Shown here one piece after another: positions 6,661 through 13,457 of a stretch of 14,187 bases of DNA. The DNA is from Prevotella sp. (GTDB lineage Bacteria > Bacteroidota > Bacteroidia > Bacteroidales > Bacteroidaceae): NCBI GenBank assembly GCA_017442765.1, contig JAFRZC010000230.1, positions 1 to 14,187 of the forward strand. Reading direction: 5' to 3'. The notes beneath the pieces are model-generated. The model was given only the letters and a program-made list of their open reading frames with translations. It searched no databases and had not been told where the DNA came from. Numbering within the stretch: the first letter of the stretch is position 1; each line of letters starts with the position of its first letter. The position numbers and the translations under genes are program-made.

Positions 6661-7971
6661 ATGTTTCTGAGTCGCAGGTTTTATCTCGTTGCCCTTGCCG
6701 TGATACTGGTTTTCATTGGCGGACAGGCATGGCACCCGTTGTTCTACCTCGGACAGGGACTGCTTGTGCTATTGGCTGCGGCCGTGGTGGTGGAAGCCGC
6801 CATGCTATGGCATCGGCGGGGCATCATGGCATCAAGAAGCTTGGCGCGGCGGTTCTCCAATGGCGACGGCAATGTGGTGAGCCTGCGTGTGGAGAACAAC
6901 TATCGCTTTCCAGTCTGGCTGACCGTCATCGACGAGATCCCCGCCCATTTCCAACGGCGCGACGTCGCCTTTCCTCTCCAATTGAAGGCGCGGGAGGGCA
7001 AGAACATCGACTACCGGCTGCGACCTGTACGCCGTGGTGTCTATTCGTTTGGCCGGATACGTGTCTTCACCTCCACCGCTCTCAGATTGCTCTGGCGGCG
7101 TTTCACCTGTGCAGAACCTTGCGACGTGAAGGTCTATCCCTCGTTCCTCATGCTGCGGCAGTATGAACTGTTGGCCATCAGCAACCGATTGACCGAGATG
7201 GGCATCAAGAAGATACGTCGCATAGGCAACAACACGGAGTTTGAGCAGATAAAGGACTATGTGCAGGGCGACGACTACCGCACCATCAACTGGCGTGCGA
7301 CAGCCCGCCGCCATCAGTTGATGGTAAATGTCTATCAGGATGAGCGGTCGCAGCAGGTCTTCTCCGTTATCGACAAAGGGCGCACCATGCAACATGCTTT
7401 CCGGGGGATGACATTGCTCGACTATGCCATCAATGCCTCGCTCGTGCTTGCATACGTGGCGATGCGCCGCGAGGACAAGGCCGGCCTCGTCACGTTCAAC
7501 GACCGCTTCGACACATTCGTGCCTGCCTCGAAACAATCTGGTCATATCGAGACCTTGCTTGAGCGGCTCTATGCCCAGCAGACCACCTTCGGTGAGTCAG
7601 ACTATTCTGCGCTCGTGGCTCATCTCGATAGGCATCTCTCCAAAAGGTCGCTCCTCATACTCTACACCCATTTCATCGGGCTTCAATCGATGCACAGGCA
7701 GCTGCCCTATCTCATACAGCTTGCCCGAAGACACCGGTTGCTGGTTGTGTTTTTCATGGACAACGAGATTAAGGACTACATCGCCTCGCCGGCTACCGAC
7801 ACCGAGGATATCTATCGTCATGTCATTGCCGAGAAGTTCGAGTATGAGCAACGTCTTATCGCCTCGCAGCTGCGCCGTCACGGCATTCTCTCCCTGCTCA
7901 CCACGCCCGACCAGCTCTCCGTCGATGTCATCAATAAATACCTTGAAATGAAATCGCGCCAGATGCTGTAG
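6661..7971 (+). CDS. DUF58 (VWA-like) domain protein, partner of MoxR
   Basis: A 436-residue protein. Two N-terminal hydrophobic segments (about 7-22 and 30-50) anchor it, followed by a beta-rich region (70-160). The DUF58 core is NNTEFEQIKDYVQGDDYR then TINWRATARR (190-217). Directly after it, a VWA-like strand VFSVIDKGRTM carries a MIDAS-type motif, D238-x-G-x-T242. That differs from the classical D-x-S-x-S, but I believe DKGR is common in Bacteroidetes DUF58 proteins. DUF58 proteins are the likely substrates or adaptors of MoxR ATPases. The gene follows moxR by 9 bases and is last in the run. After its stop are 85 bases with no obvious terminator before the aquaporin gene, so some read-through is possible. 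Confidence 0.9.
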   Translation: MFLSRRFYLVALAVILVFIGGQAWHPLFYLGQGLLVLLAAAVVVEAAMLWHRRGIMASRSLARRFSNGDGNVVSLRVENNYRFPVWLTVIDEIPAHFQRRDVAFPLQLKAREGKNIDYRLRPVRRGVYSFGRIRVFTSTALRLLWRRFTCAEPCDVKVYPSFLMLRQYELLAISNRLTEMGIKKIRRIGNNTEFEQIKDYVQGDDYRTINWRATARRHQLMVNVYQDERSQQVFSVIDKGRTMQHAFRGMTLLDYAINASLVLAYVAMRREDKAGLVTFNDRFDTFVPASKQSGHIETLLERLYAQQTTFGESDYSALVAHLDRHLSKRSLLILYTHFIGLQSMHRQLPYLIQLARRHRLLVVFFMDNEIKDYIASPATDTEDIYRHVIAEKFEYEQRLIASQLRRHGILSLLTTPDQLSVDVINKYLEMKSRQML

Positions 7972-8056
7972 TGATAAAGAAAGTGGCGAAAGTATAATAA
8001 TTTGGCAGAAAATACGTTATAGAATCAGGACTTTAATTTTTTAATTGTAAAACAAT

Positions 8057-8734
8057 ATGAAAAAGTATTTAGCAGAACTTGTAGGTACGTTCGTACTTAC
8101 TTTCCTCGGCTGCGGTGCAGCTGTGGCATTGGGTTGCGGAGCGGAGAACACCGCAGCCATCGTTGGAACGGCTTTTGCCTTTGGTCTGTCGGTAGTGGCC
8201 ATGGCTTATACCATCGGCGGAATCTCGGGTTGCCACATCAATCCGGCTATCACGCTTGGTGTGTTCTTGAACGGTCGCATGAGTGCAAAGGATTGTGGCA
8301 TGTACATGGTGTTCCAGGTTATCGGTGCTATCTTGGCTGCCGCAGCACTGGCTGGTATCGTTGCCACCGACCCGAGTGCAGTGATTACCACGGCCACAGG
8401 TGCCAATGGCTGCACTTATGGCGTGACCAACGGACTGATTGTTGAGATAGTGCTGACCTTCCTCTTTGTGCTTGTTGTCTTGGGTGCAACGTCGAAGACG
8501 AACGGTGCCACCAACAACTTTGCCGGCCTGGCCATTGGTCTGTCGCTCATCCTCATCCACCTTGTGGGTATCCATTTCACTGGCACGTCGGTTAACCCTG
8601 CCCGTTCCATCGGTCCCGCACTCTTTGAAGGTGGCGACGCGCTGGCTCAGCTCTGGGTGTTCATCGTCGGTCCGCTTGTTGGCGGTGCCATTGCAGCACT
8701 GGTCTGGAAGGTCATTGAGCCTGCTGAGAAATAA
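8057..8734 (+). CDS. aqpZ: Aquaporin Z, water-selective channel
   Basis: A 225-residue MIP-family channel with six hydrophobic segments and two re-entrant loops carrying both NPA boxes: HINPAIT (N62-A64) and SVNPARS (N180-A182). By alignment to E. coli AqpZ from memory, the selectivity-filter residues are F42, H168, T177 and R183. Phe, His and Arg at these places point to a water channel and away from a glycerol facilitator (which would have Gly at the His site). It acts in the inner membrane in osmotic adjustment. Loops carry several Cys (20, 27, 59, 80, 119). The start at 8057 gives the usual short cytosolic N-terminus, MKKYLAE. I did not find an exact promoter: TATAATAATTTG near 8001 is one base off spacing. 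A strong terminator follows. Confidence 0.95.
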   Translation: MKKYLAELVGTFVLTFLGCGAAVALGCGAENTAAIVGTAFAFGLSVVAMAYTIGGISGCHINPAITLGVFLNGRMSAKDCGMYMVFQVIGAILAAAALAGIVATDPSAVITTATGANGCTYGVTNGLIVEIVLTFLFVLVVLGATSKTNGATNNFAGLAIGLSLILIHLVGIHFTGTSVNPARSIGPALFEGGDALAQLWVFIVGPLVGGAIAALVWKVIEPAEK

Positions 8735-8755
8735 AGCGTTAATCTTATCTGATAC

Positions 8756-8792
8756 AAAAGACCGTCTTTTGGACTCCAAAAGACGGTCTTTT
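8756..8792. terminator. Bidirectional terminator between aqpZ and rlpA
   Basis: A perfect 17-bp inverted repeat (8756-8772 with 8776-8792) has a 3-base loop ACT. It begins AAAAGACC and ends GGTCTTTT, so each strand has a T run on its 3' side. It sits between convergent genes and can serve both. Confidence 0.9.
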
Positions 8793-8797
8793 GCATG

Positions 8798-8815
8798 AAA
8801 TTCCCTAGGGAATTT
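8798..8815. repeat. Perfect 18-bp palindrome
   Basis: AAATTCCCTAGGGAATTT is a perfect palindrome with no spacer, 5 bases downstream of the terminator stem and 14 bases from the 3' end of the rlpA-like gene. With no loop it is a poor RNA hairpin and more like a dimeric protein-binding site. Its place between the 3' ends of convergent genes is odd for an operator. Confidence 0.8.
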
Positions 8816-8829
8816 GTCGCGAAAGACGG

Positions 8830-9201
8830 TTATTCCGTTTTTCTTTCATCAGCGTCCTTAGGCAGAACCTCTAGGGTGACTTTGGCAAGACCCTGCTGGA
8901 GCATACCGAGGTCGCGGGCGGCACCCCATGAGAGGTCCACGATGCGTCCGCGTCCATAGGGGCCGCGGTCGGTCACGCGCACGACGACGCTCTTGCCGTT
9001 GCCCAGATGGGTTACCTTCAGCCGTGTGCCGAAAGGATAAGTCTTATGGGCGCAGGTGAGGCTGTCGTGGTGCAGGCGCTCGCCGTTGGCGGTCTTACGT
9101 CCGGTCCACTTTTTCGAATAATACGAGGCGATGCCCGTTGTGGTCTGCGCACTTAACAGCATAGGGCAGAAGAGCGCAAGGAATAGGATTTTCAGTTTCA
9201 T
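8830..9201 (-). CDS. rlpA: RlpA-like protein, septal-ring lytic transglycosylase family (DPBB domain)
   Basis: A 123-residue exported protein. The signal peptide [19 protein letters not shown] is followed by a double-psi beta-barrel domain covering nearly all of the mature chain: [19 protein letters not shown] (23-41), [17 protein letters not shown] (50-66), [20 protein letters not shown] (72-91). RlpA enzymes cleave peptidoglycan glycan strands, preferring strands without stem peptides. There is no SPOR domain, so septal targeting is not evident. Compared from memory with Pseudomonas RlpA, Glu (E41) and His (H52) are kept but the Asp three residues after the Glu is His44, so activity is not certain. 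I chose the Met at 9201 and not 9210: the 9210 start would overlap gdhA and add MCN before the signal peptide. The ATG follows the gdhA TAA by one base, so the genes are probably coupled. Confidence 0.9.
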   Translation of the reverse strand: MKLKILFLALFCPMLLSAQTTTGIASYYSKKWTGRKTANGERLHHDSLTCAHKTYPFGTRLKVTHLGNGKSVVVRVTDRGPYGRGRIVDLSWGAARDLGMLQQGLAKVTLEVLPKDADERKTE

Positions 9202-9202
9202 A

Positions 9203-10540
9203 TTACACAATGCCTTGGGCCATCATGGCGTTAGCTACTTTCATGAAGCCGGCCACATTGGCTCCACGTACATAGTCGATATAGCCGTCGGCCTGCTTGC
9301 CGTACTTCACGCACTGCTCATGGATGGAGTGCATGATGAAGTGCAGCTTCTCGTCAACTTCTTTTTCGGTCCACGTGATGCGCATGGAGTTCTGTGTCAT
9401 TTCCAGTCCCGATGTGGCCACACCGCCTGCGTTGACGGCCTTGCCAGGGGCGAAGAGTGTTTTCGAGTTGACGAATTTCTCTACGGCCTCGGCGGTGCAT
9501 CCCATGTTCGACACCTCGGCCACGCAAAGCGGCTGGTGGGCAAGGATATGGTCGGCATCGTCGGCATTGAGCTCATTCTGTGTGGCGCAGGGCAGGTAGA
9601 TATCGGCCTTCTGCTCCCAGGGCTTGCGTCCCTCGTAGAACGTTGCGCCGTCGAACTCCTCCTCGTAGGGCTGGCATACGTCGTTGCCGCTGGCTCGGAG
9701 CTCAAGCATATAGTCGATTTTCTCGCCGCTGATACCAGCCGGGTCGTAGATGTAGCCGTCGGGGCCGCTGATGGTGATGACCTTCGCGCCCAGCTCGGTG
9801 GCTTTCTTGGCAGCACCCCATGCCACGTTTCCGAAGCCGGAGAGCGCCACGGTCTTCCCCTTAATGTCGATGTTGCGGGTCTGTAGCATCTGGTTGACAA
9901 AGTAGAGCGCGCCGAAGCCTGTAGCCTCAGGGCGTATGCGCGAGCCGCCATATTCGAGACCTTTTCCGGTAAGCACACCGCCGAACTGGTGGGTGAGCTT
10001 CTTATACATGCCGAAGAGATAGCCTATCTCGCGTCCGCCCACACCGATGTCGCCGGCGGGAACGTCCTCGTCGGGGCCGATATGGCGATAGAGCTCGGTC
10101 ATGAAAGCCTGACAGAAACGCATCACCTCGGCATCGCTGCGGCCACGGATGGAGAAGTCGCTGCCGCCTTTGCCACCACCCATCGGCAGGGTGGTGAGGG
10201 CATTCTTGAAGGTCTGCTCAAAACCGAGGAATTTCAAGATGGAGAGGTTGACGGAGGGGTGGAACCGCAGACCGCCTTTATACGGGCCGATGGCCGAGTT
10301 GAACTGAACGCGGTAGCCAATGTTCACATGCACCTCGCCCTTGTCATCGGTCCAAGGCACGCGGAACGTGACAATGCGCTCGGGCTCTACAAGCCGCTCA
10401 ATGAGCTTGGCCCGCTCGAACTCGGGATGCTGGTTATAGACGTCTTCGATAGACAGGAGCACTTCTTTCACTGCCTGCAGGTACTCTTTCTCACCTGGAT
10501 GCTTGCGCTCCAGGTCTTGTAAGATTTTCTCAACTTCCAT
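9203..10540 (-). CDS. gdhA: NADP-specific glutamate dehydrogenase (hexameric)
   Basis: A 445-residue enzyme, the usual length for the small hexameric bacterial type. It catalyses reversible amination of 2-oxoglutarate with ammonium and NADPH and is a main ammonium-assimilation route in gut Bacteroidales. Motifs: the glutamate-binding region [13 protein letters not shown] (85-97), the catalytic Lys in [11 protein letters not shown] (119-129), [13 protein letters not shown] (161-173) with the catalytic Asp (D164), the dinucleotide-binding [10 protein letters not shown] (235-244), and [12 protein letters not shown] (370-381). Coenzyme preference for NADP is inferred from family likeness. The frame stays open for 33 codons upstream, but that part is not GDH-like and runs through the predicted promoter; [10 protein letters not shown] at 10540 is the family start. 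It has a 60-base leader with a hairpin and a consensus promoter. The rlpA-like gene follows by 1 nt. Confidence 0.96.
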   Translation of the reverse strand: MEVEKILQDLERKHPGEKEYLQAVKEVLLSIEDVYNQHPEFERAKLIERLVEPERIVTFRVPWTDDKGEVHVNIGYRVQFNSAIGPYKGGLRFHPSVNLSILKFLGFEQTFKNALTTLPMGGGKGGSDFSIRGRSDAEVMRFCQAFMTELYRHIGPDEDVPAGDIGVGGREIGYLFGMYKKLTHQFGGVLTGKGLEYGGSRIRPEATGFGALYFVNQMLQTRNIDIKGKTVALSGFGNVAWGAAKKATELGAKVITISGPDGYIYDPAGISGEKIDYMLELRASGNDVCQPYEEEFDGATFYEGRKPWEQKADIYLPCATQNELNADDADHILAHQPLCVAEVSNMGCTAEAVEKFVNSKTLFAPGKAVNAGGVATSGLEMTQNSMRITWTEKEVDEKLHFIMHSIHEQCVKYGKQADGYIDYVRGANVAGFMKVANAMMAQGIV

Positions 10541-10570
10541 AATTCTTAAGATACAGATTGATTTATCATG

Positions 10571-10595
10571 GTACGGTCGATTTGTCGGCCTGTAC
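10571..10595 (-). promoter_or_regulatory. Hairpin in the gdhA leader
   Basis: GTACGGTCGA, loop TTTG, TCGGCC-T-GTAC (plus-strand view) forms a 10-bp stem with one G-U type pair and a single bulged T. On the minus strand it begins about 7 bases downstream of the predicted gdhA start of transcription and ends 30 bases before the ATG. It could be a 5' stabiliser or a site for post-transcriptional control. There is no T run, so it is not a terminator. Confidence 0.55.
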
Positions 10596-10608
10596 GTTTT
10601 CCAGAGTG

Positions 10609-10640
10609 CAAAATTACGTCTTTTATTGCTTACAACCAAA
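10609..10640 (-). promoter_or_regulatory. gdhA promoter
   Basis: On the minus strand: TTTG (10640-10637), 20 bp, TAATTTTG (10616-10609). This is an exact match to the Bacteroidetes TTTG, 19-21, TAnnTTTG pattern, giving a start near 10602-10604 and a leader of about 60 bases. Confidence 0.75.
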
Positions 10641-10656
10641 TAAAATGCCGTGAATT

Positions 10657-10703
10657 TTTGGTGTTAGTCGTTTTTATTGTACCTTTGACTGCGCCGAAGG
10701 TAC
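10657..10703 (+). promoter_or_regulatory. Upstream promoter P1 with overlapping inverted repeat
   Basis: TTTG 10657-10660, 19 bp, TACCTTTG 10680-10687. The -7 box is part of the inverted repeat GTACCTT (10679-10685) and AAGGTAC (10697-10703), 11 bases apart, which would span the transcription start. That position fits a repressor operator. Its back-to-back neighbour is the gdhA promoter. Confidence 0.6.
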
Positions 10704-10718
10704 TCTCAATCAGAAAAT

Positions 10719-10760
10719 TGCAAATAAATTTGCACATTCGCTCGCTTATTTGTACCTTTG
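10719..10760 (+). promoter_or_regulatory. Downstream promoter P2 with operator-like palindrome on its -33 box
   Basis: TTTG 10729-10732, 20 bp, TACCTTTG 10753-10760. The -33 box lies in the right arm of the perfect inverted repeat TGCAAAT-AA-ATTTGCA (10719-10734). The predicted start near 10767 gives a leader of about 24 bases to the ATG at 10791. Confidence 0.68.
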
Positions 10761-10790
10761 CAAAAAAGAAACCAATATAATAGCGAAGGA

Positions 10791-11711
10791 ATGAAACACG
10801 CAAATCTTTTTATCAAGTCGGGCGCATGTCGCCTATGGCTTGTGTTGACAGGAGTAATGTTGCTGCTGCCAGCTTCGGCACAGACAGGTAACAAACAACT
10901 TTTCACCCAATGGGTTGAAGATCTGGACGACGGCGGGCAGATGCTTTACGATCTGAGCGACGGGCAGCATTTCATACAGGCTTATGCCTACACAGAGACC
11001 TATTGTGAGGAGATGCACGGAGCCTATACGCCCGGGGTGTTCTATCAAATTCGGTGCGAGGATGTTTTTGTTGTTTCCGAGGGAAAGGACAGCGGCACCA
11101 TTAAGTACCGCAACAGAAAGGGCGAGGAGTTTGAGGTGTGTCAATATTCCAATCTGACAAAGAACAATGTAACACTTCTTTTCGAGGGCGAGTTTGAACA
11201 CGAGGCCAAGAAAGCCGCGCGGACAGTCGAGGTGGTGAACCCGAACTCAGAGGAACTGAACGTGGAAGACATGATTACCATGTGGAACTACTGGGACGAC
11301 ACCTCCGACGCGATGAGCATTCTCTGTGAGGACAAGAACCTGTATCAGCTTGAGCATAAAGACGGAGACGACAACGGCTATTCCTGCGAGACCTGGGGGC
11401 GCAACATCAAGGCCAACGGCTGGCAATTCACCAAGACGGGCGACGACGCGCTGGCTATCTTCTGCCTGACACATAAGAACGACGAGTTCAAGGAGGTGTG
11501 CATCATCTTCTCCGACCCGCGGCTTGTTCCCATCTATGAGAAGCAGTTGGCTCAGCACGGCTATTTCAAACAGCGCACGCGCAACGTGGAGGGTATGGAA
11601 GAGACCATCTACGCCCCCGACAGCTGGGAAGAGGAGAGCGACGAGCCCACCTACACCATCACCAACGATGGCCAGGGCCTCTACCATCTCTCCTTCATGG
11701 ACATGATATAG
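10791..11711 (+). CDS. Secreted acidic protein of unknown function
   Basis: A 306-residue protein I cannot assign to a family. A signal peptide is clear: positive N-terminus MKHANLFIKSGACR, hydrophobic core LWLVLTGVMLLLP, cleavage site near ASA-Q (30/31). The mature part is acidic and rich in Asp, Glu, Tyr and Trp, with five Cys (residues 54, 71, 97, 171 and others nearby) and no lipobox, so it is probably periplasmic or surface-exposed and soluble. Runs such as MITMWNYWDDTSDAM and YQLEHKDGDDNGYSCETWG suggest a compact fold, possibly with metal or sugar binding, but I see no diagnostic motif. I chose ATG 10791 (preceded by GAAGGA) over an in-frame TTG at 10758, which lies within the -7 box of P2. 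It is a single-gene unit with two promoters. Confidence 0.82.
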   Translation: MKHANLFIKSGACRLWLVLTGVMLLLPASAQTGNKQLFTQWVEDLDDGGQMLYDLSDGQHFIQAYAYTETYCEEMHGAYTPGVFYQIRCEDVFVVSEGKDSGTIKYRNRKGEEFEVCQYSNLTKNNVTLLFEGEFEHEAKKAARTVEVVNPNSEELNVEDMITMWNYWDDTSDAMSILCEDKNLYQLEHKDGDDNGYSCETWGRNIKANGWQFTKTGDDALAIFCLTHKNDEFKEVCIIFSDPRLVPIYEKQLAQHGYFKQRTRNVEGMEETIYAPDSWEEESDEPTYTITNDGQGLYHLSFMDMI

Positions 11712-11788
11712 GTGGGTTCTATAAATTAGCTTTGGCCTGTCATGTATCAATAAAAAGTGAAAAATATCGTAAAAATAGCGGTAGTTTC

Positions 11789-11819
11789 TTTCAAATGCAA
11801 AAATAATGTGTTACCTTTG
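11789..11819 (+). promoter_or_regulatory. Promoter of the aldolase gene
   Basis: TTTC 11789-11792, 19 bp, TACCTTTG 11812-11819. The -7 box is perfect and the -33 box has one mismatch. The predicted start near 11826 gives a leader of about 73 bases, which contains GGCGCGACGTGGCGCG (about 11838-11853), a weak 4-bp CGCG/CGCG hairpin. Confidence 0.65.
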
Positions 11820-11898
11820 CATTGTTTTTCAGATGCAGAGGCGCGACGTGGCGCGTTGCTTGTAAGATTAAGGTAATAATTTTATAAATATCAAACTT

Positions 11899-12909
11899 AT
11901 GGTAAACTACAAAGATTTAGGTCTCGTGAACACCCGTGAGATGTTCAAGCGAGCCATCAACGGCGGCTATGCTATCCCCGCATTCAACTTCAACAACATG
12001 GAGCAGCTGCAGGCCATCATCAAGGCCTCGTCCGACCTGCGTTCGCCCGTCATCCTTCAGGTCTCGAAGGGTGCCCGCAACTATGCTAACCAGACATTGC
12101 TGCGCTACATGGCACAGGGTGCTGTGGAGTACGCTAAGGAGCTGGGCTGCCAACATCCCGAAATCTGTCTGCACCTCGACCATGGCGACAGCTTCGAGAT
12201 TTGCAAGAGCTGTGTCGATTTCGGCTTCTCCAGCGTGATGATCGACGGCTCGAGCCTCCCCTACGAGGAGAATATCGCCCTGACGAAGAAGGTCGTAGAG
12301 TATGCCCACCAGTTCGACGTGACTGTTGAGGGTGAGCTCGGCGTGCTGGCCGGTGTTGAGGATGATGTTGTCGCTGCCGAGAGCCACTACACAAAGCCCG
12401 AGGAGGTAATCGACTTCGTGAGCCGCACAGGTGTTGACTCGCTCGCCATCTCTATCGGTACCTCGCACGGCGCCTATAAGTTCACTCGTGAGCAGTGCAC
12501 GGTTGACCCTGCTACCGGTAAGCTCGTTCCTCCGCCATTGGCATTCGACGTGCTCGACGCCATTATGGAGAAACTGCCCGGCTTCCCCATCGTGCTCCAC
12601 GGTTCGTCGTCGGTTCCGCAGGAATATGTCGATATCATCAACGCCAACGGCGGCAAGCTGCCCGATGCAGTGGGTATTCCCGAGGAGCAGCTCCGCAAGG
12701 CCTCGAAGAGTGCTGTTTGCAAAATCAACATCGACTCCGACTCTCGTCTGGCCTTCACCGCAGCCGTGCGTAAGGTATTTGCCGAGAAACCCGGTGAGTT
12801 CGACCCGCGCAAGTATTGCGGTCCCGCCCGCGACCTGATGATTGAGCTTTATAGCCACAAAATCAAGGAAGTGCTCGGTTCGGACGGCAAGCTTGCTAAC
12901 TGCGACTAA
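11899..12909 (+). CDS. fba: Class II fructose-1,6-bisphosphate aldolase
   Basis: A 336-residue zinc-dependent aldolase that reversibly splits fructose 1,6-bisphosphate into dihydroxyacetone phosphate and glyceraldehyde 3-phosphate in glycolysis and gluconeogenesis. Visible motifs: CLHLDHGDSFE (90-100) with catalytic D94 and zinc ligand H95, VEGELGVLAGVEDDV (143-157), IGTSHGAYK (186-194) with zinc ligand H190, IVLHGSSSVP (231-240) with zinc ligand H234, and the phosphate/substrate site KINIDSDSR (275-283). The whole fold is present and no key residue is missing. Base composition is typical of a highly expressed gene (many C/G-ending codons). The start MVNYKDLGLV is the family start; the leader just before it is A/T-rich with no Shine-Dalgarno. 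It is a single-gene unit with its own promoter and terminator. Tagatose-bisphosphate aldolase is a related alternative, but the length and motifs favour FBA. Confidence 0.95.
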   Translation: MVNYKDLGLVNTREMFKRAINGGYAIPAFNFNNMEQLQAIIKASSDLRSPVILQVSKGARNYANQTLLRYMAQGAVEYAKELGCQHPEICLHLDHGDSFEICKSCVDFGFSSVMIDGSSLPYEENIALTKKVVEYAHQFDVTVEGELGVLAGVEDDVVAAESHYTKPEEVIDFVSRTGVDSLAISIGTSHGAYKFTREQCTVDPATGKLVPPPLAFDVLDAIMEKLPGFPIVLHGSSSVPQEYVDIINANGGKLPDAVGIPEEQLRKASKSAVCKINIDSDSRLAFTAAVRKVFAEKPGEFDPRKYCGPARDLMIELYSHKIKEVLGSDGKLANCD

Positions 12910-12933
12910 GCCGGAGTAAACTCACAGATAGTA

Positions 12934-12972
12934 AAGAGGGACATGCCAGCCAGACATGTCCCTCTTCTTGTT
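12934..12972 (+). terminator. Intrinsic terminator of the aldolase gene
   Basis: A perfect 12-bp stem AAGAGGGACATG (12934-12945) and CATGTCCCTCTT (12955-12966), with a 9-base loop, is followed by CTTGTTT. It starts 25 bases after the stop. Confidence 0.88.
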
Positions 12973-13000
12973 TCAGTGGTGTTCTAAGATTAATATTGAT

Positions 13001-13075
13001 GTCGGCCTGTAAGGCCAGCAGCCTTTAGCCCAGGGCAACGCGCCCTGGGCTGGGTGCTTGTTGGTCCTTCGGGCC
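13001..13075. repeat. GC-rich triple-hairpin intergenic element
   Basis: Three stem-loops in a row: GGCCT-GTA-AGGCC (13004-13016), AGCCCAGGGC-AACGC-GCCCTGGGCT (13027-13051, perfect 10 bp), and GGTCC-TTC-GGGCC (13063-13075, one G-U pair). Strings such as AGCCCAGGGCAACGC next to CCTGTAAGG are, as I recall, typical of interspersed palindromic elements in Bacteroidales genomes. It is too far from the gene end and lacks a T run, so it is not a normal terminator. Confidence 0.7.
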
Positions 13076-13190
13076 GTCTTTGCACAACTTGTAGAATATG
13101 AGTTTTCGGCCTGCCGACGAACCGTTATGGCGGAAAAGTGCGGTTCTCAACCCCAAACGAACCCCTTTACGATGCCATTGACCGTCTTTT

Positions 13191-13285
13191 ACAAAGTAAT
13201 ATAATATATATTACTCGGTAATAGTATATATATTACTCAGTAAAATAATATATATTACTTGGTAATATAATATATATTACTTTGT
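13191..13285. repeat. Array of four 22-bp AT-rich palindromic units
   Basis: Four units of the form GGTAATATAATATATATTACT run head to tail without spacers: 13194-13215, 13216-13237, 13238-13259, 13260-13281. Each unit is itself an inverted repeat (best copy AGTAATATA-ATA-TATATTACT), and the outermost ends ACAAAGTAATATA and TATATTACTTTGT are exact reverse complements, so the whole 95 bp is one large palindrome as well. Copies differ by a few bases in the left arm while TATATTACT is invariant. Confidence 0.9.
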
Positions 13286-13457
13286 GAACCCTTGTCTTTC
13301 GCGCTGTGAACCCTGTTTTATCAACTTGACTTTCGAAAGCTTGACCACTGATTTCACGAGTGGTATGCATTATTTGACATAATTTATGTAAATTTTTTTA
13401 TCCGATTTTTTACTTTTCCAACTGTTGAGGGTCTAACCTATATAAGCGTTCATTCGG

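Noticed and set aside
7972..8056. Promoter for aqpZ at TATAATAATTTG
   Set aside because: The spacing within the -7 box is off by one base and no -33 TTTG is placed correctly, so it is not listed as a feature.
9131..9886. 251-codon plus-strand frame opposite gdhA and rlpA
   Set aside because: It is antisense to two well-supported genes and shows no recognisable motif.
10541..10639. N-terminal extension of gdhA by 33 codons
   Set aside because: The extension runs through the predicted promoter and leader hairpin and is unlike other glutamate dehydrogenases; the family start is at 10540.
10758..10790. Upstream TTG start for the secreted protein
   Set aside because: It lies inside the -7 box of promoter P2, would precede transcription from P2, and would put 11 polar residues before the signal peptide.
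11917..12858. Long open frame (about 313 codons) on the minus strand opposite the aldolase gene
   Set aside because: It mirrors a strongly coded, highly conserved gene. Long antisense frames are expected from its codon bias, and the translation shows no domain.
13191..13285. CRISPR array
   Set aside because: Units are contiguous with no spacers, repeats are AT-only palindromes, and no cas gene is present.
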